64,000 nucleotides of DNA from Clostridium tetanomorphum (GCF_017873215.1 NZ_JAGGKA010000011.1:1-64000); one strand, 5' to 3'; counted from the stretch's first letter, positions 42,929 to 52,968 are shown. Numbers and translations: made by a program. Notes: generated by a model not told the origin, from the sequence alone.

Positions 42929-43588
42929 TTACAAGCCACCAAATATGTAATTTAAAATGCTAGAGTATCTAATGATATAAGTAATCACAATTGCACATGA
43001 TAGAATCTTAAAAAGTTGTTCTTTGGCAGTTGGCAAAATAAAATATAGAAAAATTGCTGCAAGAATATCAAAACCAGATGTGGCATTAAATAAATATAAA
43101 AATCTATAACCATTGGACATAAGCAATCCAATAGGAAGAGCTGTACATATTGCAGCTATCCAGCCTTGTCCGCGGCTGTACCATGTTACATATGCTCCAA
43201 AAGGAGATAATAAAGCTATCATCCACCAGCGAATAAAGTAGTACATTGGGAAAAATCCAAATAATTTCATTGAGTAAATATAGTAACTTAGCACCATTCC
43301 GCAGAAGAATATAAAAACATTTAATGCTGCGGATATAGGTGTTTTGCTCCAAGCAGAAATTATTGTAGCAATAAGAACCCATACTCCAATTCGCGAGAAT
43401 ATATTTCCAATAATACTTATAATCCTACTAATGACATTATTTGATGATACAGTGTCCATATATTTTGCTGCAATTCCTGAAACAATACCAATGACAAGAA
43501 ACAAAATAATATTTATAATCATTTGTTTTTTGCTTAAACTATGTTCTTCGTAAGGTCGGATTCTATTTAGAGTTTCTTTTATATTCAT
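42929..43588 (-). CDS. DUF6518-like membrane protein
   Basis: 219 residues, GAGG upstream, about six membrane segments. NIILFLVIGIVSGIAAKYMD near the start and YFIRWWMIALLSPFGAYVTW then YSRGQGWIAAICTALPIG in the middle match a clostridial family I know as DUF6518; function unknown. Confidence 0.65.
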   Translation of the reverse strand: MNIKETLNRIRPYEEHSLSKKQMIINIILFLVIGIVSGIAAKYMDTVSSNNVISRIISIIGNIFSRIGVWVLIATIISAWSKTPISAALNVFIFFCGMVLSYYIYSMKLFGFFPMYYFIRWWMIALLSPFGAYVTWYSRGQGWIAAICTALPIGLLMSNGYRFLYLFNATSGFDILAAIFLYFILPTAKEQLFKILSCAIVITYIIRYSSILNYIFGGL

Positions 43589-43616
43589 TTTATTACCTCA
43601 ACTACTCATTTATATA

Positions 43617-43650
43617 ATAATTATAGCATAGCATTAAAGAAAATTATGGA
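43617..43650 (-). promoter_or_regulatory. Recurring extended -10 promoter before the DUF6518-like gene
   Basis: Minus strand TTTAATGCTATGCTATAATT with upstream TCTCCATAATTTTC, 30 bases before the start codon. Confidence 0.5.
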
Positions 43651-43776
43651 GAATTGTTAGATTTAAGATATTCCTTAATTCTGTTAGTGTGATTTAAGAA
43701 ATTATTGGACACATAACTATATAAATAATTGGATGTTTTCCAAATAATATGACAAAGATATATATAAAATACTTCA

Positions 43777-43806
43777 TTGACATAATCTGTAATGGTAATA
43801 TATAAT
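43777..43806 (+). promoter_or_regulatory. Promoter of the GLUG protein gene
   Basis: TTGACA (43777-43782), 18-bp spacer, TATAAT (43801-43806). Confidence 0.65.
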
Positions 43807-43844
43807 GAGTTTGTTACTAATTTATTTTATGGAAGGTGTATAAT

Positions 43845-44336
43845 ATGAAATCATTATTTAGAGGAGTACTAGTACTATTACTAGGAATTATGATAGCTGT
43901 AAGCACTGAAGTAGTAAGTGCTAAAGCATTGAAAACTACAGATATGCAAACTACAACTATAGGTAAAAAAACTTATTATATTATTAAAACAGAGGAACAA
44001 CTTCGCTCAATTGGAAAAGGTAAATATGCAATGTCATATAATTATATCTTAGATACAAATATTTCTTTAACACAAGAGTGGGTAGCTATTGGCGATGATA
44101 AGAGTCCTTTCACTGGTTCCTTTAATGGTAATGGTTTTACAATTAGTAATTTGAAAACTAATAGTAAAACAGCAAAATATATTGGTTTATTTGGATATGT
44201 TGAAGAGGGAACTATTTATAATGTAACTCGTAAGAATGTCCATATTGATTCTGCTGGTGGCAAAGGGAAGCATGTTGGTGCAGTTGTAGCTTTATGTTTA
44301 GATGGAAAAGTATATGACAATGTGGTAACTAAATAA
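43845..44336 (+). CDS. Secreted GLUG-repeat protein
   Basis: 163 residues from the ATG at 43845 after GGAAGGTG. A signal peptide (SLFRGVLVLLLGIMIAVSTE) ends near VVSA-KA. The rest has the beta-helix-like GLUG pattern: FTGSFNGNGFTISNLKTNS, then YIGLFGYVEEGTIYNVT and the next repeat HVGAVVALCLDGKVYDNVV. GLUG repeats occur in secreted IgA-peptidase-like and adhesin proteins; this short protein carries only about two. Probably exported and free or surface-bound. Confidence 0.75.
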   Translation: MKSLFRGVLVLLLGIMIAVSTEVVSAKALKTTDMQTTTIGKKTYYIIKTEEQLRSIGKGKYAMSYNYILDTNISLTQEWVAIGDDKSPFTGSFNGNGFTISNLKTNSKTAKYIGLFGYVEEGTIYNVTRKNVHIDSAGGKGKHVGAVVALCLDGKVYDNVVTK

Positions 44337-44362
44337 ATTGATTATAATATATAATTAAAGAG

Positions 44363-44394
44363 AAATAGGAGCGTTATGTGAACACTCCTATTTT
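44363..44394 (+). terminator. Terminator of the GLUG gene
   Basis: AATAGGAGCGTT pairs with AACACTCCTATT, followed by TTTTATT. Confidence 0.75.
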
Positions 44395-44598
44395 TTATTA
44401 TGTGAATAAATGAACAGAACCTATTTAGCATTTACAATGTTGAATGGAGTAATAGTGGATTGATATTATCTGTTTCACCGAATATAATAAATGGTAAAAA
44501 GGGCTTGTTAGAATAGAATAAAATAGTTTTGAAAAGTTAGATAATTACTTAATGTTCAGAGAAGCTCAAGGATAAAACATATAAAAAGGTGGATTAAA

Positions 44599-45312
44599 AT
44601 GAGAGAAACAAAATGTATAAGTATATTGCTTGTTGAAGATGATATAAGTTTAATTGATGGTTTGGAGTATTCTTTGACAAAGGCTAGATTTAATTTACAT
44701 ATTGTGCGAACTGTTGCTGAGGCATTGGATTCATTATCTAAAAGTAAATTTGATTTGCTCATTCTAGATATTACCCTACCAGATGGTACAGGTTATGATA
44801 TTTGCAAAAATGTTAGAAGAAATTCAACTGTTCCAATTATTTTCTTAACCGCATTAGACGAGGAGATTAATGTAGTTAAAGGATTAGATATTGGCGGAGA
44901 TGATTATATTACAAAACCCTTTAAATTAAATGAACTTATTTCTCGAATTAAAGCATTAATAAGGCGTTCTAACGCTTTTCAAGCAAAGCCAACTATTCTT
45001 GAATCTAATAATATTTTAGTAAATTTATTAGAAAATAGCGCATTTAAAGATGGACAAGAAATTGAGATCACTTCTGTTGAGTATCGTCTATTGTGTTATC
45101 TTATGGAAAATGAAAATAGGATTTTGACCCGTCAGCAGATACTTGATTATCTTTGGGATAATAATGGTGACTATATAGATGATAATACTTTATCCGTATA
45201 TATTAGAAGATTAAGAATGAAGATTGAGAAAAATCCATCCAACCCTAAAATATTACTAACGGTGCGTAGAATGGGTTATAAATGGAAAAATGAAAACAAT
45301 GAGGTGAAGTAA
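44599..45312 (+). CDS. OmpR/PhoB family response regulator
   Basis: 237 residues. Receiver domain with acidic pair EDD near residue 14, phospho-acceptor Asp in LLILDITLPDG near residue 53, and the Lys in DYITKPFKLNEL. The C-terminal winged helix has EITSVEYRLLCYLMENENRI and SVYIRRLRMKIEKNP. First gene of a four-gene operon with its kinase and an ABC exporter; it probably induces this operon in response to a membrane signal, often a peptide antibiotic. Confidence 0.9.
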   Translation: MRETKCISILLVEDDISLIDGLEYSLTKARFNLHIVRTVAEALDSLSKSKFDLLILDITLPDGTGYDICKNVRRNSTVPIIFLTALDEEINVVKGLDIGGDDYITKPFKLNELISRIKALIRRSNAFQAKPTILESNNILVNLLENSAFKDGQEIEITSVEYRLLCYLMENENRILTRQQILDYLWDNNGDYIDDNTLSVYIRRLRMKIEKNPSNPKILLTVRRMGYKWKNENNEVK

Positions 45313-46557
45313 TTGGACTTCATAAGAGATAGAATTAATAGATTTTTAGTAAGTAGTATTTTCATTTTAGTTATTTTTTTATGGAGTGGTGGATTTTTTA
45401 TTCTTTCACAAAATGTAAATAGTATGAAGGAGACAATAGTGAATAATGATGCTGAGATAGCAGGGTATTTATTAGAACAAGGCATGTCTCCAGCTGATGT
45501 GGCTAAAGTTATTACTTCCAAAAAAAGTGAAGTACAAACTGAAAAGGGAAAAAAGTTATTGAAGTCTATAGGTTATAAAAATGATATGAGAAGTACATAT
45601 TTATCTAGTATTAAAGAATTCAATAAAAATAATAAACATAATTTGTTTTGTTTTTTTGGTATATTCTCTATTACTCTTTTAGCTTTAATAATAACTTATT
45701 TGAATATGCAAAGAAAGTCTATTATTAGAGCTTCAAATATAATTCATCAGTATATAGAAGGGGATTTCTCAGTTAGACTAGATAGTGAGAAAGAAGGTCG
45801 GTTTTCTCAGTTTTTAGGGTCTATTAATGAAATGGCTACTATGCTGTATACCCATCTCCAAAAAGAAAAACAAATGAAAGAATTATTAAAGGAAATAATC
45901 TCAGATATTTCTCATCAATTGAAGACACCTATAGCTGCATTAAAAATGTATAATGAAATTATAATTGATGAATATGATAATGCTGATATAATCAAAAAAT
46001 TTACTATGAAATCCAATCATTCTATAGAGAGAATGGAATTATTGGTATTAAATTTATTAAAAATGGCAAAATTAGATACTGGAATTATGGATTTTGAAAA
46101 AACAAAAGAGAATGTTTTATATATTATTCAAGATGCAATTGAACCTCTCCAAACACGAGCTGAAAATGAGCATAAGAAAATTTTCTATAATGGTGATAGT
46201 AATATTTCATTAACATGTGACCGTCACTGGATGGTTGAAGCAATAGGCAACATAATCAAGAATGCACTGGATCATACAGTATCAGAAAATACCGTCCATG
46301 TTAGTTGGAAGGAAACCTCCATTTTTATAGAAATCAATATTGCGGATAATGGTAAAGGAATTTATCCAGAAGATTTACCTAATATATTTAAACGCTTTTA
46401 TAGAAGCAAATATTCAACAAATTCTCATGGTACTGGATTGGGATTATCATTAGCTAAGTCTATTATAGAGGCTAATGGAGGTACTATAACAGTTAGTAGT
46501 AAATTAAATCAGGGAACAGAATTTACTCTTACATTCATCAAGCTTACAAATAAGTAA
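45313..46557 (+). CDS. Sensor histidine kinase
   Basis: 414 residues; the TTG start follows the regulator stop codon at once, with GAGGTGAAG as ribosome site. Two membrane segments (residues ~12-33 and ~113-135) enclose an ~80-residue outside domain. Then a HAMP-like linker, H-box DISHQLKTPIAALKMYNEI with the phospho-His, N-box NIIKNALDHT, G1 DNGKGIYPEDLPNIFKRFYR and G2 HGTGLGLSLAKSIIE. Partner of the preceding regulator. Confidence 0.9.
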   Translation: MDFIRDRINRFLVSSIFILVIFLWSGGFFILSQNVNSMKETIVNNDAEIAGYLLEQGMSPADVAKVITSKKSEVQTEKGKKLLKSIGYKNDMRSTYLSSIKEFNKNNKHNLFCFFGIFSITLLALIITYLNMQRKSIIRASNIIHQYIEGDFSVRLDSEKEGRFSQFLGSINEMATMLYTHLQKEKQMKELLKEIISDISHQLKTPIAALKMYNEIIIDEYDNADIIKKFTMKSNHSIERMELLVLNLLKMAKLDTGIMDFEKTKENVLYIIQDAIEPLQTRAENEHKKIFYNGDSNISLTCDRHWMVEAIGNIIKNALDHTVSENTVHVSWKETSIFIEINIADNGKGIYPEDLPNIFKRFYRSKYSTNSHGTGLGLSLAKSIIEANGGTITVSSKLNQGTEFTLTFIKLTNK

Positions 46558-46622
46558 GATTACATACACTTGAGAGTAAGGATAATTTGTTATTCTACCA
46601 ATGAAGGAAGGTGGAATTAAGA

Positions 46623-47306
46623 ATGGATATATTAGAAGTAAAGAATTTAAGCAAAGTATATGGAAGTGGTGAAAATAAAGTTCAAGCTTTAAAGAATGTG
46701 TCATTTAAGGTTGCAAAAGGAGAGTTTGTTGCAATTGTTGGTGAATCTGGATCAGGTAAAAGTACTTTATTAAATGAAATTGGTGGATTAGATACACCAA
46801 CTTCAGGAAAAGTAATTATTGATGGAAGAGATATATTTTCTATGAAGGAAAAGGAGTTAACTGTGTTTAGGCGTAGAAATATAGGATTTGTTTTTCAAGC
46901 CTTTAATTTAATTCCTGAACTGAATGTGGAACAGAATATTATTTTTCCACTACTGTTAGACTATAAAAAGCCGGATCAGCAATTTGTAGAAGAAATATTA
47001 GAAATATTAGGGTTAAAAGATAGAAGAAATCATCTGCCTAATCAGCTTTCTGGTGGACAGCAGCAGAGAGTAGCAATTGGCAGGGCGCTAATTGAAAATC
47101 CAATGCTTATTTTAGCAGATGAGCCTACAGGTAATCTTGACACTAAAAACAGTAATGATGTTGTTTCTCTGTTGAAATCTATGTCTCAGCGTTATCAACA
47201 GACTATTTTAATGATTACACATAATGTTAATATAGCTTCTGCTGCAGATCGTATTCTCCGTGTAACAGATGGGGAACTTTCAGATATTGGAGGTGCTTTG
47301 AAATGA
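46623..47306 (+). CDS. ABC transporter ATPase, MacB/LolD type
   Basis: 227 residues from the ATG at 46623 behind GGAAGGTGG. Walker [19 protein letters not shown]-loop [12 protein letters not shown], signature [15 protein letters not shown], Walker [18 protein letters not shown], switch His in ITHNVN. It powers the FtsX-type permease that follows with a 4-base overlap. Confidence 0.92.
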   Translation: MDILEVKNLSKVYGSGENKVQALKNVSFKVAKGEFVAIVGESGSGKSTLLNEIGGLDTPTSGKVIIDGRDIFSMKEKELTVFRRRNIGFVFQAFNLIPELNVEQNIIFPLLLDYKKPDQQFVEEILEILGLKDRRNHLPNQLSGGQQQRVAIGRALIENPMLILADEPTGNLDTKNSNDVVSLLKSMSQRYQQTILMITHNVNIASAADRILRVTDGELSDIGGALK

Positions 47307-49501
47307 CACATTACCTTCATTTGGTGAAAGAATATAATAAAGTGCATAAAAGAGAAAATAAAATGACACTTGTAAGTATTATAATTGCTGTATTTCTTGT
47401 AACAACTGTTTTTGGTATGGCGGAAATGGAGATAAAAGCTCAAAAAACTAGCATAATCAAGCAATATGGTAATTGGCATGTAATGTTTAAAGATATAACA
47501 AATGAGCAGGCAAAGTTAATTTCTGCACGTCCAGAAACTGCTTATGCAGGGTGGATTTTTAGTATTGGTAAAAGCGGTGGTTATACTTTAAAGGGAAAAC
47601 CAATATACCCTAGTGGAGCTGATAAAGAAATGGCCAAGCAATTTGGCATACAAGTTCAGGAGGGGAATTATCCTACTCATCCAAATGAAATGTTAATTAA
47701 TATTTCAGCAAAAGAACGTCTTAAATTAGCTATTGGTGATGACATAACAATTAATACTGCTGATAAGAAAATAATCACATTTAAAATTTCAGGATTTTCT
47801 AACGATGTATCCAGTTTGCTTAAATTCGATGGATATGGCTCTATTTTAACACCTGAAGGTATGAAGAATAATTTTCCTGAAAACAGTTATCCAAAGAGAT
47901 TTTATCTTCAATTTAAACCTCACAAAAATATGCAAAATACAATTGATGATATTTTTAATGAATTATCTATTGAAAAGAATAAAGTACAGCAAAATAAATA
48001 TTTAATGGCAGCTCTAGGACAGAGTAAGGATAGCTATGTTACCCAACTATATTCCATAGCGGGCGTTCTTTTTATACTGATTTTAGTTGCTGCAATTTTA
48101 ATGATAGCAAGTTCCTTTAATACAACAGTTATGAAGAGAATTAGATTTTTTGGATTGATGAGGTGCATAGGAGCATCTAAATCTCAGGTGAAAAGATATG
48201 TACTTTATGAAGGTTTGAGATTTAGCTTTAAAGCTATTCCAATTGGTTTATTATCAGGAACAGTAACTGTTTGGATATTAAGTGCTTTTTTAAGGAATGT
48301 AAACCCAACTTATTTTAGTGAAATGCCTGTATTTAATATAAGTTTAATTAGTTTAATATCAGGTGCAAGTGTAGGATTTCTATCTGTTATTCTAGCCTCT
48401 TTTTCTCCTAGTAAAAAAGCATCTAGAGTATCTCCCTTAAGTGCTATTAATGGACAAATTAATCAATCGAATAATCAAGTATATAAAAAGTCTGCAAACA
48501 TAAAGGGCAAAAAAGTTGAAATTGCCATGGGTATGTATCATGCCTATATGAGAAAAAAGAATTTGTTTTTGATGGTAGCATCATTTTCTATAAGTATTGT
48601 TTTATTTTTATGCTTTAGCGTTGAAATTGATTTTATGAATCAGGCTATTAAGCCAGCAAGACCTTGGACTCCAGACCTGTCTATAATTAGTAAAAATAAT
48701 ACACAATCTATTCCAACTGACATGTTAAATAAAGTTATGGCTAATCCAGATGTTAAGAGGGCATACGGACGAGCTTTTTCTTATAGTGTTCCTGTTATTG
48801 TGGACCAATGTAAAGTCGGTGATAAAATTAAAATTTTCACGTCACATGGAACTAATACAGTTAATATAGTAGGAATATTAGCTACTAGTCCTTTTGATAA
48901 ACAGAAGGGCAAGCAGACAGTAATCTGTAATGAGGACACTTTTAAGGGGATTATAGGTAAGTCCGACTATACCATTATTGATATTCAGCTTAATAAAAAT
49001 GCAACTAAAGAAAATATAATAGCTATTCGAGATTTAGCTAAAGATTATGTTTTTTCAGATCAACGTAGCAACAATGAAGAAGTTAGAGCGGCAAGATTTT
49101 CATTTTCAGTTTTTGTTTATGGATTCCTTGTTTGTATTGCCTCTATTACTGTATTTAATATAATCAATAGCATGAATATGAGCATTTCAGCTAAGAGGAA
49201 AGAATACGGCTATATGAGGGCAATTGGTATGAGTATAGAACAACTTAAAAGAACTATTATTGCTGAAGCTGCCACTTATGCTATTTTGGGATGTATTGTA
49301 GGCTGTATAGTAGGGCTGCCACTTCATAGATCAATTTTTATACAAGTTATAACTGCAAGGTGGGGGTTACCTTGGGTAATTCCTATTCATGAATTAATAA
49401 TTATAATTTTCTTAGTGATAATAGCAACATATGTATCAATTATCGGTCCAATTAATAAAATACGAAAACTAGATATTGTTGCAAACATTACTGAATATTA
49501 A
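47303..49501 (+). CDS. FtsX-type ABC permease
   Basis: 732 residues. Layout of a two-domain FtsX permease: an N-terminal membrane segment, an outside domain of ~210 residues, three segments (~255-390), a further segment near 430, a second outside domain, and three final segments (~605-725). FGLMRCIGASKSQVKRYVLYE and YGYMRAIGMSIEQLKRTIIA are the twin cytoplasmic coupling helices. It probably exports or removes a peptide or lipid at the membrane. The operon ends with the hairpin at 49542. Confidence 0.88.
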   Translation: MTHYLHLVKEYNKVHKRENKMTLVSIIIAVFLVTTVFGMAEMEIKAQKTSIIKQYGNWHVMFKDITNEQAKLISARPETAYAGWIFSIGKSGGYTLKGKPIYPSGADKEMAKQFGIQVQEGNYPTHPNEMLINISAKERLKLAIGDDITINTADKKIITFKISGFSNDVSSLLKFDGYGSILTPEGMKNNFPENSYPKRFYLQFKPHKNMQNTIDDIFNELSIEKNKVQQNKYLMAALGQSKDSYVTQLYSIAGVLFILILVAAILMIASSFNTTVMKRIRFFGLMRCIGASKSQVKRYVLYEGLRFSFKAIPIGLLSGTVTVWILSAFLRNVNPTYFSEMPVFNISLISLISGASVGFLSVILASFSPSKKASRVSPLSAINGQINQSNNQVYKKSANIKGKKVEIAMGMYHAYMRKKNLFLMVASFSISIVLFLCFSVEIDFMNQAIKPARPWTPDLSIISKNNTQSIPTDMLNKVMANPDVKRAYGRAFSYSVPVIVDQCKVGDKIKIFTSHGTNTVNIVGILATSPFDKQKGKQTVICNEDTFKGIIGKSDYTIIDIQLNKNATKENIIAIRDLAKDYVFSDQRSNNEEVRAARFSFSVFVYGFLVCIASITVFNIINSMNMSISAKRKEYGYMRAIGMSIEQLKRTIIAEAATYAILGCIVGCIVGLPLHRSIFIQVITARWGLPWVIPIHELIIIIFLVIIATYVSIIGPINKIRKLDIVANITEY

Positions 49502-49541
49502 ATTTGAAAAGCTATTATTTACATTGCAAATTTATCAGTCA

Positions 49542-49580
49542 AATAGATATGAGTGTATGGTTAATACTCATATCTATTTC
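49542..49580 (+). terminator. Operon terminator
   Basis: AATAGATATGAGT pairs with ACTCATATCTATT around GTATGGTTAAT. Confidence 0.75.
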
Positions 49581-49701
49581 AATTGAAATGTGAAAAGACT
49601 ATGAAATTCAATCTATTAGCATTGTCCATAAGGAGAAGTAAAATATAAGAATTTACTTTTTTAACTTTAAAATTGTATATAAAACCCGATTGTTGATTTA
49701 A

Positions 49702-50280
49702 TTAGCATAGTAAGTTTGGTTTTGAAGAAAATATAAATTCAGCCATTTCTTTATGTATATCCCTTGATATATGTATTCCATCATCTAAAAAATATCTTTC
49801 TACATTTTTCTTTTTTAATAAAAGATGGCTTAAATCAATGCAATTAATATTTCTTATGTTAGCAAATTCAACCAAGAGTTTTCTAAACTTAGTTAAACTA
49901 ACATTCACCTCTTTATAGTCTCTATCTTTAAACCATTGTTTCACTGAAATATTTTCATTAACAATTAATGGAGTTAATAGTAATGGTTCAATATTATTGA
50001 TATTACATAGTTTTATCATACTTTCAATATTTTTTAAAATAGTATTAATATCTTTTTTTAAGAAAATATCATTTTTACCACCCATGATTAAAACCTTTGA
50101 TGGATTTTCATTAATAACATCTTGAATAAATCTATCTTTCATCTCAAAGGTTGTATTTCCAGGGATACCTTTATTTATAAATTTCTTTTTTGTTTTTAAA
50201 GATAATATATTGACCCAATTATCTGATTCCTTGACTCCATATCCAAATGTCAAACTATCTCCAATGCATACTATACTCAT
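49702..50280 (-). CDS. SGNH/GDSL-family hydrolase
   Basis: 192 residues, GAGG upstream. Block I IVCIGDSLTFGYGVKESDNW holds the nucleophile Ser; GIPGNTTFEM gives the oxyanion Gly; MGGKNDIFL the Asn; DDGIHISRD the catalytic Asp and His. No signal peptide, so cytoplasmic. The family includes esterases, lipases and lysophospholipases; TesA-like activity is likely. Confidence 0.85.
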   Translation of the reverse strand: MSIVCIGDSLTFGYGVKESDNWVNILSLKTKKKFINKGIPGNTTFEMKDRFIQDVINENPSKVLIMGGKNDIFLKKDINTILKNIESMIKLCNINNIEPLLLTPLIVNENISVKQWFKDRDYKEVNVSLTKFRKLLVEFANIRNINCIDLSHLLLKKKNVERYFLDDGIHISRDIHKEMAEFIFSSKPNLLC

Positions 50281-50368
50281 CTTATTTTCCTCACTCTCTT
50301 CTTTAGTACATGTTTTCTATAATTGTATACTAAAATACAATTTATTTATGAAATAATTATAACAACAT

Positions 50369-50771
50369 TTACAATGGTTTGCTATATAATCGTCTAATAT
50401 TCAATCTATGAAACACATTTAAAGATTTACATATAATATAAGTTATAAAGATTATAATAGCTAAAATTCCCAAACGAGTAAATATAAATTGATTGGTACT
50501 CATAGCTGTAAATAATAATAGTATAATATAATTAATAATTTGAAGTATCACATCCACATAAAAATAGGATATATTAGATTTCCTGTTATAACAAAATATA
50601 TCTAAGCATTATTCCAGCTATAAATGTATCAATAAAGCGAATATGATGCATAAATTCAAATAAAACTGATGATGATATTATTGAAAAAACATTATCATGA
50701 TTTTTTAATCTTTTTAAAATAATTCCTCTATATAATATTTCTTCAAAATAATTATTAAAAACTGAGAACAC
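50369..50771 (-). pseudogene. Truncated, frameshifted CPBP protease gene
   Basis: Minus 50771-50586 has FEEILYRGIILKRLKNHDN and FEFMHHIRFIDTFIAGIML, the CPBP motifs, but no N-terminal half. After IAGIMLR the frame shifts; continuing in the next frame gives CYNRKSNISYFYVDVILQII then NYIILLLF down to 50369. Dead copy of the family seen at 29088 and 63442. Confidence 0.7.
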
Positions 50772-50791
50772 TTTTTAGTATTCTCAGTCCT
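50758..50791 (-). terminator. ribB terminator
   Basis: Minus strand ACTGAGAATAC/GTGTTCTCAGT stem followed by TTTTTAATAA. Confidence 0.7.
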
Positions 50792-50820
50792 TAATTAAAA
50801 TATTTTTTTATTTTAATACA

Positions 50821-51459
50821 TTATATGTTTTGTTTATATTGAACAATGTCTTCAATGGAAACAACGTTTATATTATGTTTTTTAGCAAAGTCAACTATTT
50901 GTGGTAGGCGAGCCATGGTTCCATCGGGATTTGTAAGCTCACATAAAATTCCTGCTGGTTTATATCCTGCTAAACTCATAAGATCAACAGTACCTTCTGT
51001 ATGTCCACGTCTGGCTAAAACACCACCTGTACGCGCACGAAGAGGGAAAACGTGACCAGGATGACATAACTCTTCAGGTTTACAGTCATCCTTTACAGCA
51101 GTAAGAATTGTGGTAACTCTATCAGCAGCAGAAACGCCTGTAGTTACACCTTCTTTAGCCTCAATTGAGATAGTAAATGCAGTTTCATACTTACATGTAT
51201 TATTAGGAACCATTTGAGGCAAATCTAATTTCTTAACTTTTTCATCTGTTAAACAAAGACAAACAATACCACTGCATTCTCTAATTAACATAGCCATTTG
51301 AGGTATTGTAATGGTTTCAGCAGGAAAGATAAGGTCTCCTTCATTTTCACGATTTTCATCGTCAACAAGAAGTATTCCATTCCCTTGTTTAAGAGCATCC
51401 AAAGCTTTTTCTACACGTTCTAAAGAGTTTCCAAACTGAGTTAATAGTGATTCATTCAT
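50821..51459 (-). CDS. ribB: 3,4-dihydroxy-2-butanone-4-phosphate synthase
   Basis: 212 residues from the ATG at 51459 behind [21 protein letters not shown] carries the active-site acid cluster; [35 protein letters not shown] and [13 protein letters not shown] are the other conserved blocks. It turns ribulose 5-phosphate into the four-carbon riboflavin precursor. Most Firmicutes have this domain fused to GTP cyclohydrolase II (RibBA); here the enzyme stands alone as in enterobacteria. An FMN riboswitch and terminator lie upstream. Confidence 0.92.
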   Translation of the reverse strand: MNESLLTQFGNSLERVEKALDALKQGNGILLVDDENRENEGDLIFPAETITIPQMAMLIRECSGIVCLCLTDEKVKKLDLPQMVPNNTCKYETAFTISIEAKEGVTTGVSAADRVTTILTAVKDDCKPEELCHPGHVFPLRARTGGVLARRGHTEGTVDLMSLAGYKPAGILCELTNPDGTMARLPQIVDFAKKHNINVVSIEDIVQYKQNI

Positions 51460-51734
51460 TAAAATTTCCTCCAAATTATAATAAATTTTACATAAAGTAT
51501 CTCAGTTTTTTATTGCATGTATATTATTTTTTGCGTGAAATTTAGTTGTGACATAATAGATGCTTGTACACCCACTTTGTATATGCTAAACTTTATTAAA
51601 TAAACTTTCTTTTAATTATATAATGATGGCTTGGACACTAATCATTATGCAAGAAAGATAAGTTTTTATATTTTTCTGGAACCACTCGTTTATTAACTAG
51701 TGGTTTTATTTAAGCATTTTTCTAAATTGCACAT
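51460..51734 (-). other. Long ribB leader after the riboswitch terminator
   Basis: About 275 bases between the terminator and ribB hold no gene. A hairpin AACCACT/AGTGGTT lies at 51680-51705. Such distance between switch and gene is unusual. Confidence 0.4.
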
Positions 51735-51765
51735 AAAAAACCCCTTAAGTAACCTTAAGGGGTTT
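51735..51765 (-). terminator. Riboswitch-controlled terminator
   Basis: Minus strand CCCCTTAAG/CTTAAGGGG stem followed by TTTTTT, 50 bases downstream of the FMN aptamer. Confidence 0.85.
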
Positions 51766-51814
51766 AGAAAACACAACAAATATACATAACAAAAAAATAC
51801 GTATAAATGTATTC

Positions 51815-51925
51815 ACCTTCTTTCATCCAGACTATACTGTCGGCCTCGGAATTTAACCGAATCTGCCTAATGGCTTGCGGGCTATACCGCCGATAGGGAA
51901 TTTCACCCAACCCTGAAGGATACTT
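51815..51925 (-). ncRNA. FMN riboswitch (RFN element)
   Basis: Minus strand has the full conserved set: TATCCTTCAGGG, GGGTGAAATTCCC, GGCGGT, AGCCCGC, GATTCGGTTAAATTCCG, GCCGACAGT and GTCTGGATGAAAGAAGG. FMN binding would favour the downstream terminator and switch ribB off. Confidence 0.95.
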
Positions 51926-51998
51926 TATATAACTTTATTAACAATTTAACACTCTAATTTTCTTTTGTCAAGTAAAAGTTCTAGCTCATTTTTCCTGT

Positions 51999-52111
51999 TA
52001 TGCTATAATTTTTTAATATTTTTATTTCATATGCTTAAATATAATAAAAAATATTCATTTGCAACCAGAGGTTGACAATATTTAATCACTTGTTGGTGGT
52101 GTGCAACCATG
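51999..52111 (+). repeat. Duplicated upstream region, copy 1 (lipoprotein gene)
   Basis: Starts TATGCTATAATTTTT and ends with GGTGGTGTGCAACCA; contains TTTGCAACCA, then TTGACAATATTTAATCACTTG. Copy 2 at 52969-53081 aligns along its full length, about 112 bases, with roughly three of four bases the same by eye. Confidence 0.65.
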
Positions 52112-52170
52112 TCTATATGATATATTTATCTACAGAAATGACAACATAAAATGTGAAAGGAATGATATAA

Positions 52171-52812
52171 ATGATGAAAAAAATAAAAAGTTTATTGCTT
52201 CTACTTATGATAGTTATTGTCACTTTCCTTGTAGCCTGTAGTGGACAAAAACAAGTTAATAACAAAGCAGAAATAACACAGGATACATCCAGTATTAATT
52301 CAAGAAAAAATATGTCACCAAAAGAGACAGTAGAAGCTATGTTTAATGCTTTGACTTCGCTAAATATAAGAGAATTTAATGAATATATTAAATATGAGGA
52401 TACTGTAAGGAATGGAATTAAATTTAAGAATAATGTGTTGTTTGGTGATAACATTGATGGTGAAGGCAAAGATTATATGGAAAGTATTGTATCAAAACTT
52501 TCTTATAGAATCATTCACAGTGAAGAAAAGGAAAATACTGCAAAAGTAAAAGTACAGATTACTAATCGTGATTTATCAGATATAGATAAACGACTTGAAT
52601 CAGAGGCTCTTAATGAAACTTCTGGAGATGAAGATAATTTGCTTATAAGTTTAATAAGAAGTACAAATAAAACAAAGAACTATGATGTGACACTTTTACT
52701 TGAAAAAAGTGATAGTGGATGGAAAATTAAAATGACTAAAGAATTTGCAAGAGCTATTTATGGGGGTATGCCAAGTTTTATAGACAATCTATTGCCATCA
52801 AGCGATTCTTAA
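52171..52812 (+). CDS. Lipoprotein with DUF4878/DUF5105-like domain
   Basis: 213 residues. Signal with lipobox LVACSGQ (Cys at 23). After a polar linker the domain SPKETVEAMFNALTSLNIREF opens like NTF2-type lipoprotein domains, and it ends with a DVTLLLEKSDSGWKIKMT strand. Attached to the outside of the membrane; role unknown. Preceded by copy 1 of a duplicated promoter region, and ends at a terminator (52861). Confidence 0.7.
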   Translation: MMKKIKSLLLLLMIVIVTFLVACSGQKQVNNKAEITQDTSSINSRKNMSPKETVEAMFNALTSLNIREFNEYIKYEDTVRNGIKFKNNVLFGDNIDGEGKDYMESIVSKLSYRIIHSEEKENTAKVKVQITNRDLSDIDKRLESEALNETSGDEDNLLISLIRSTNKTKNYDVTLLLEKSDSGWKIKMTKEFARAIYGGMPSFIDNLLPSSDS

Positions 52813-52860
52813 ATTTAGGAGAATATTTTCTTATACTAAAAAATTACATGAAGAAAGATT

Positions 52861-52905
52861 ATAAGACGGTTTTGACATAAAGATCAAAGCCGTAGTTTCT
52901 TTTTT
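52861..52905 (+). terminator. Lipoprotein gene terminator
   Basis: GACGGTTTTGA pairs with TCAAAGCCGT, then AGTTTCTTTTTT. Confidence 0.7.
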
Positions 52906-52968
52906 GAAAAATGAATTTACTAAGGAGACTGAATAATTAATTTTATCACGTTGGATGATATTTCATAT

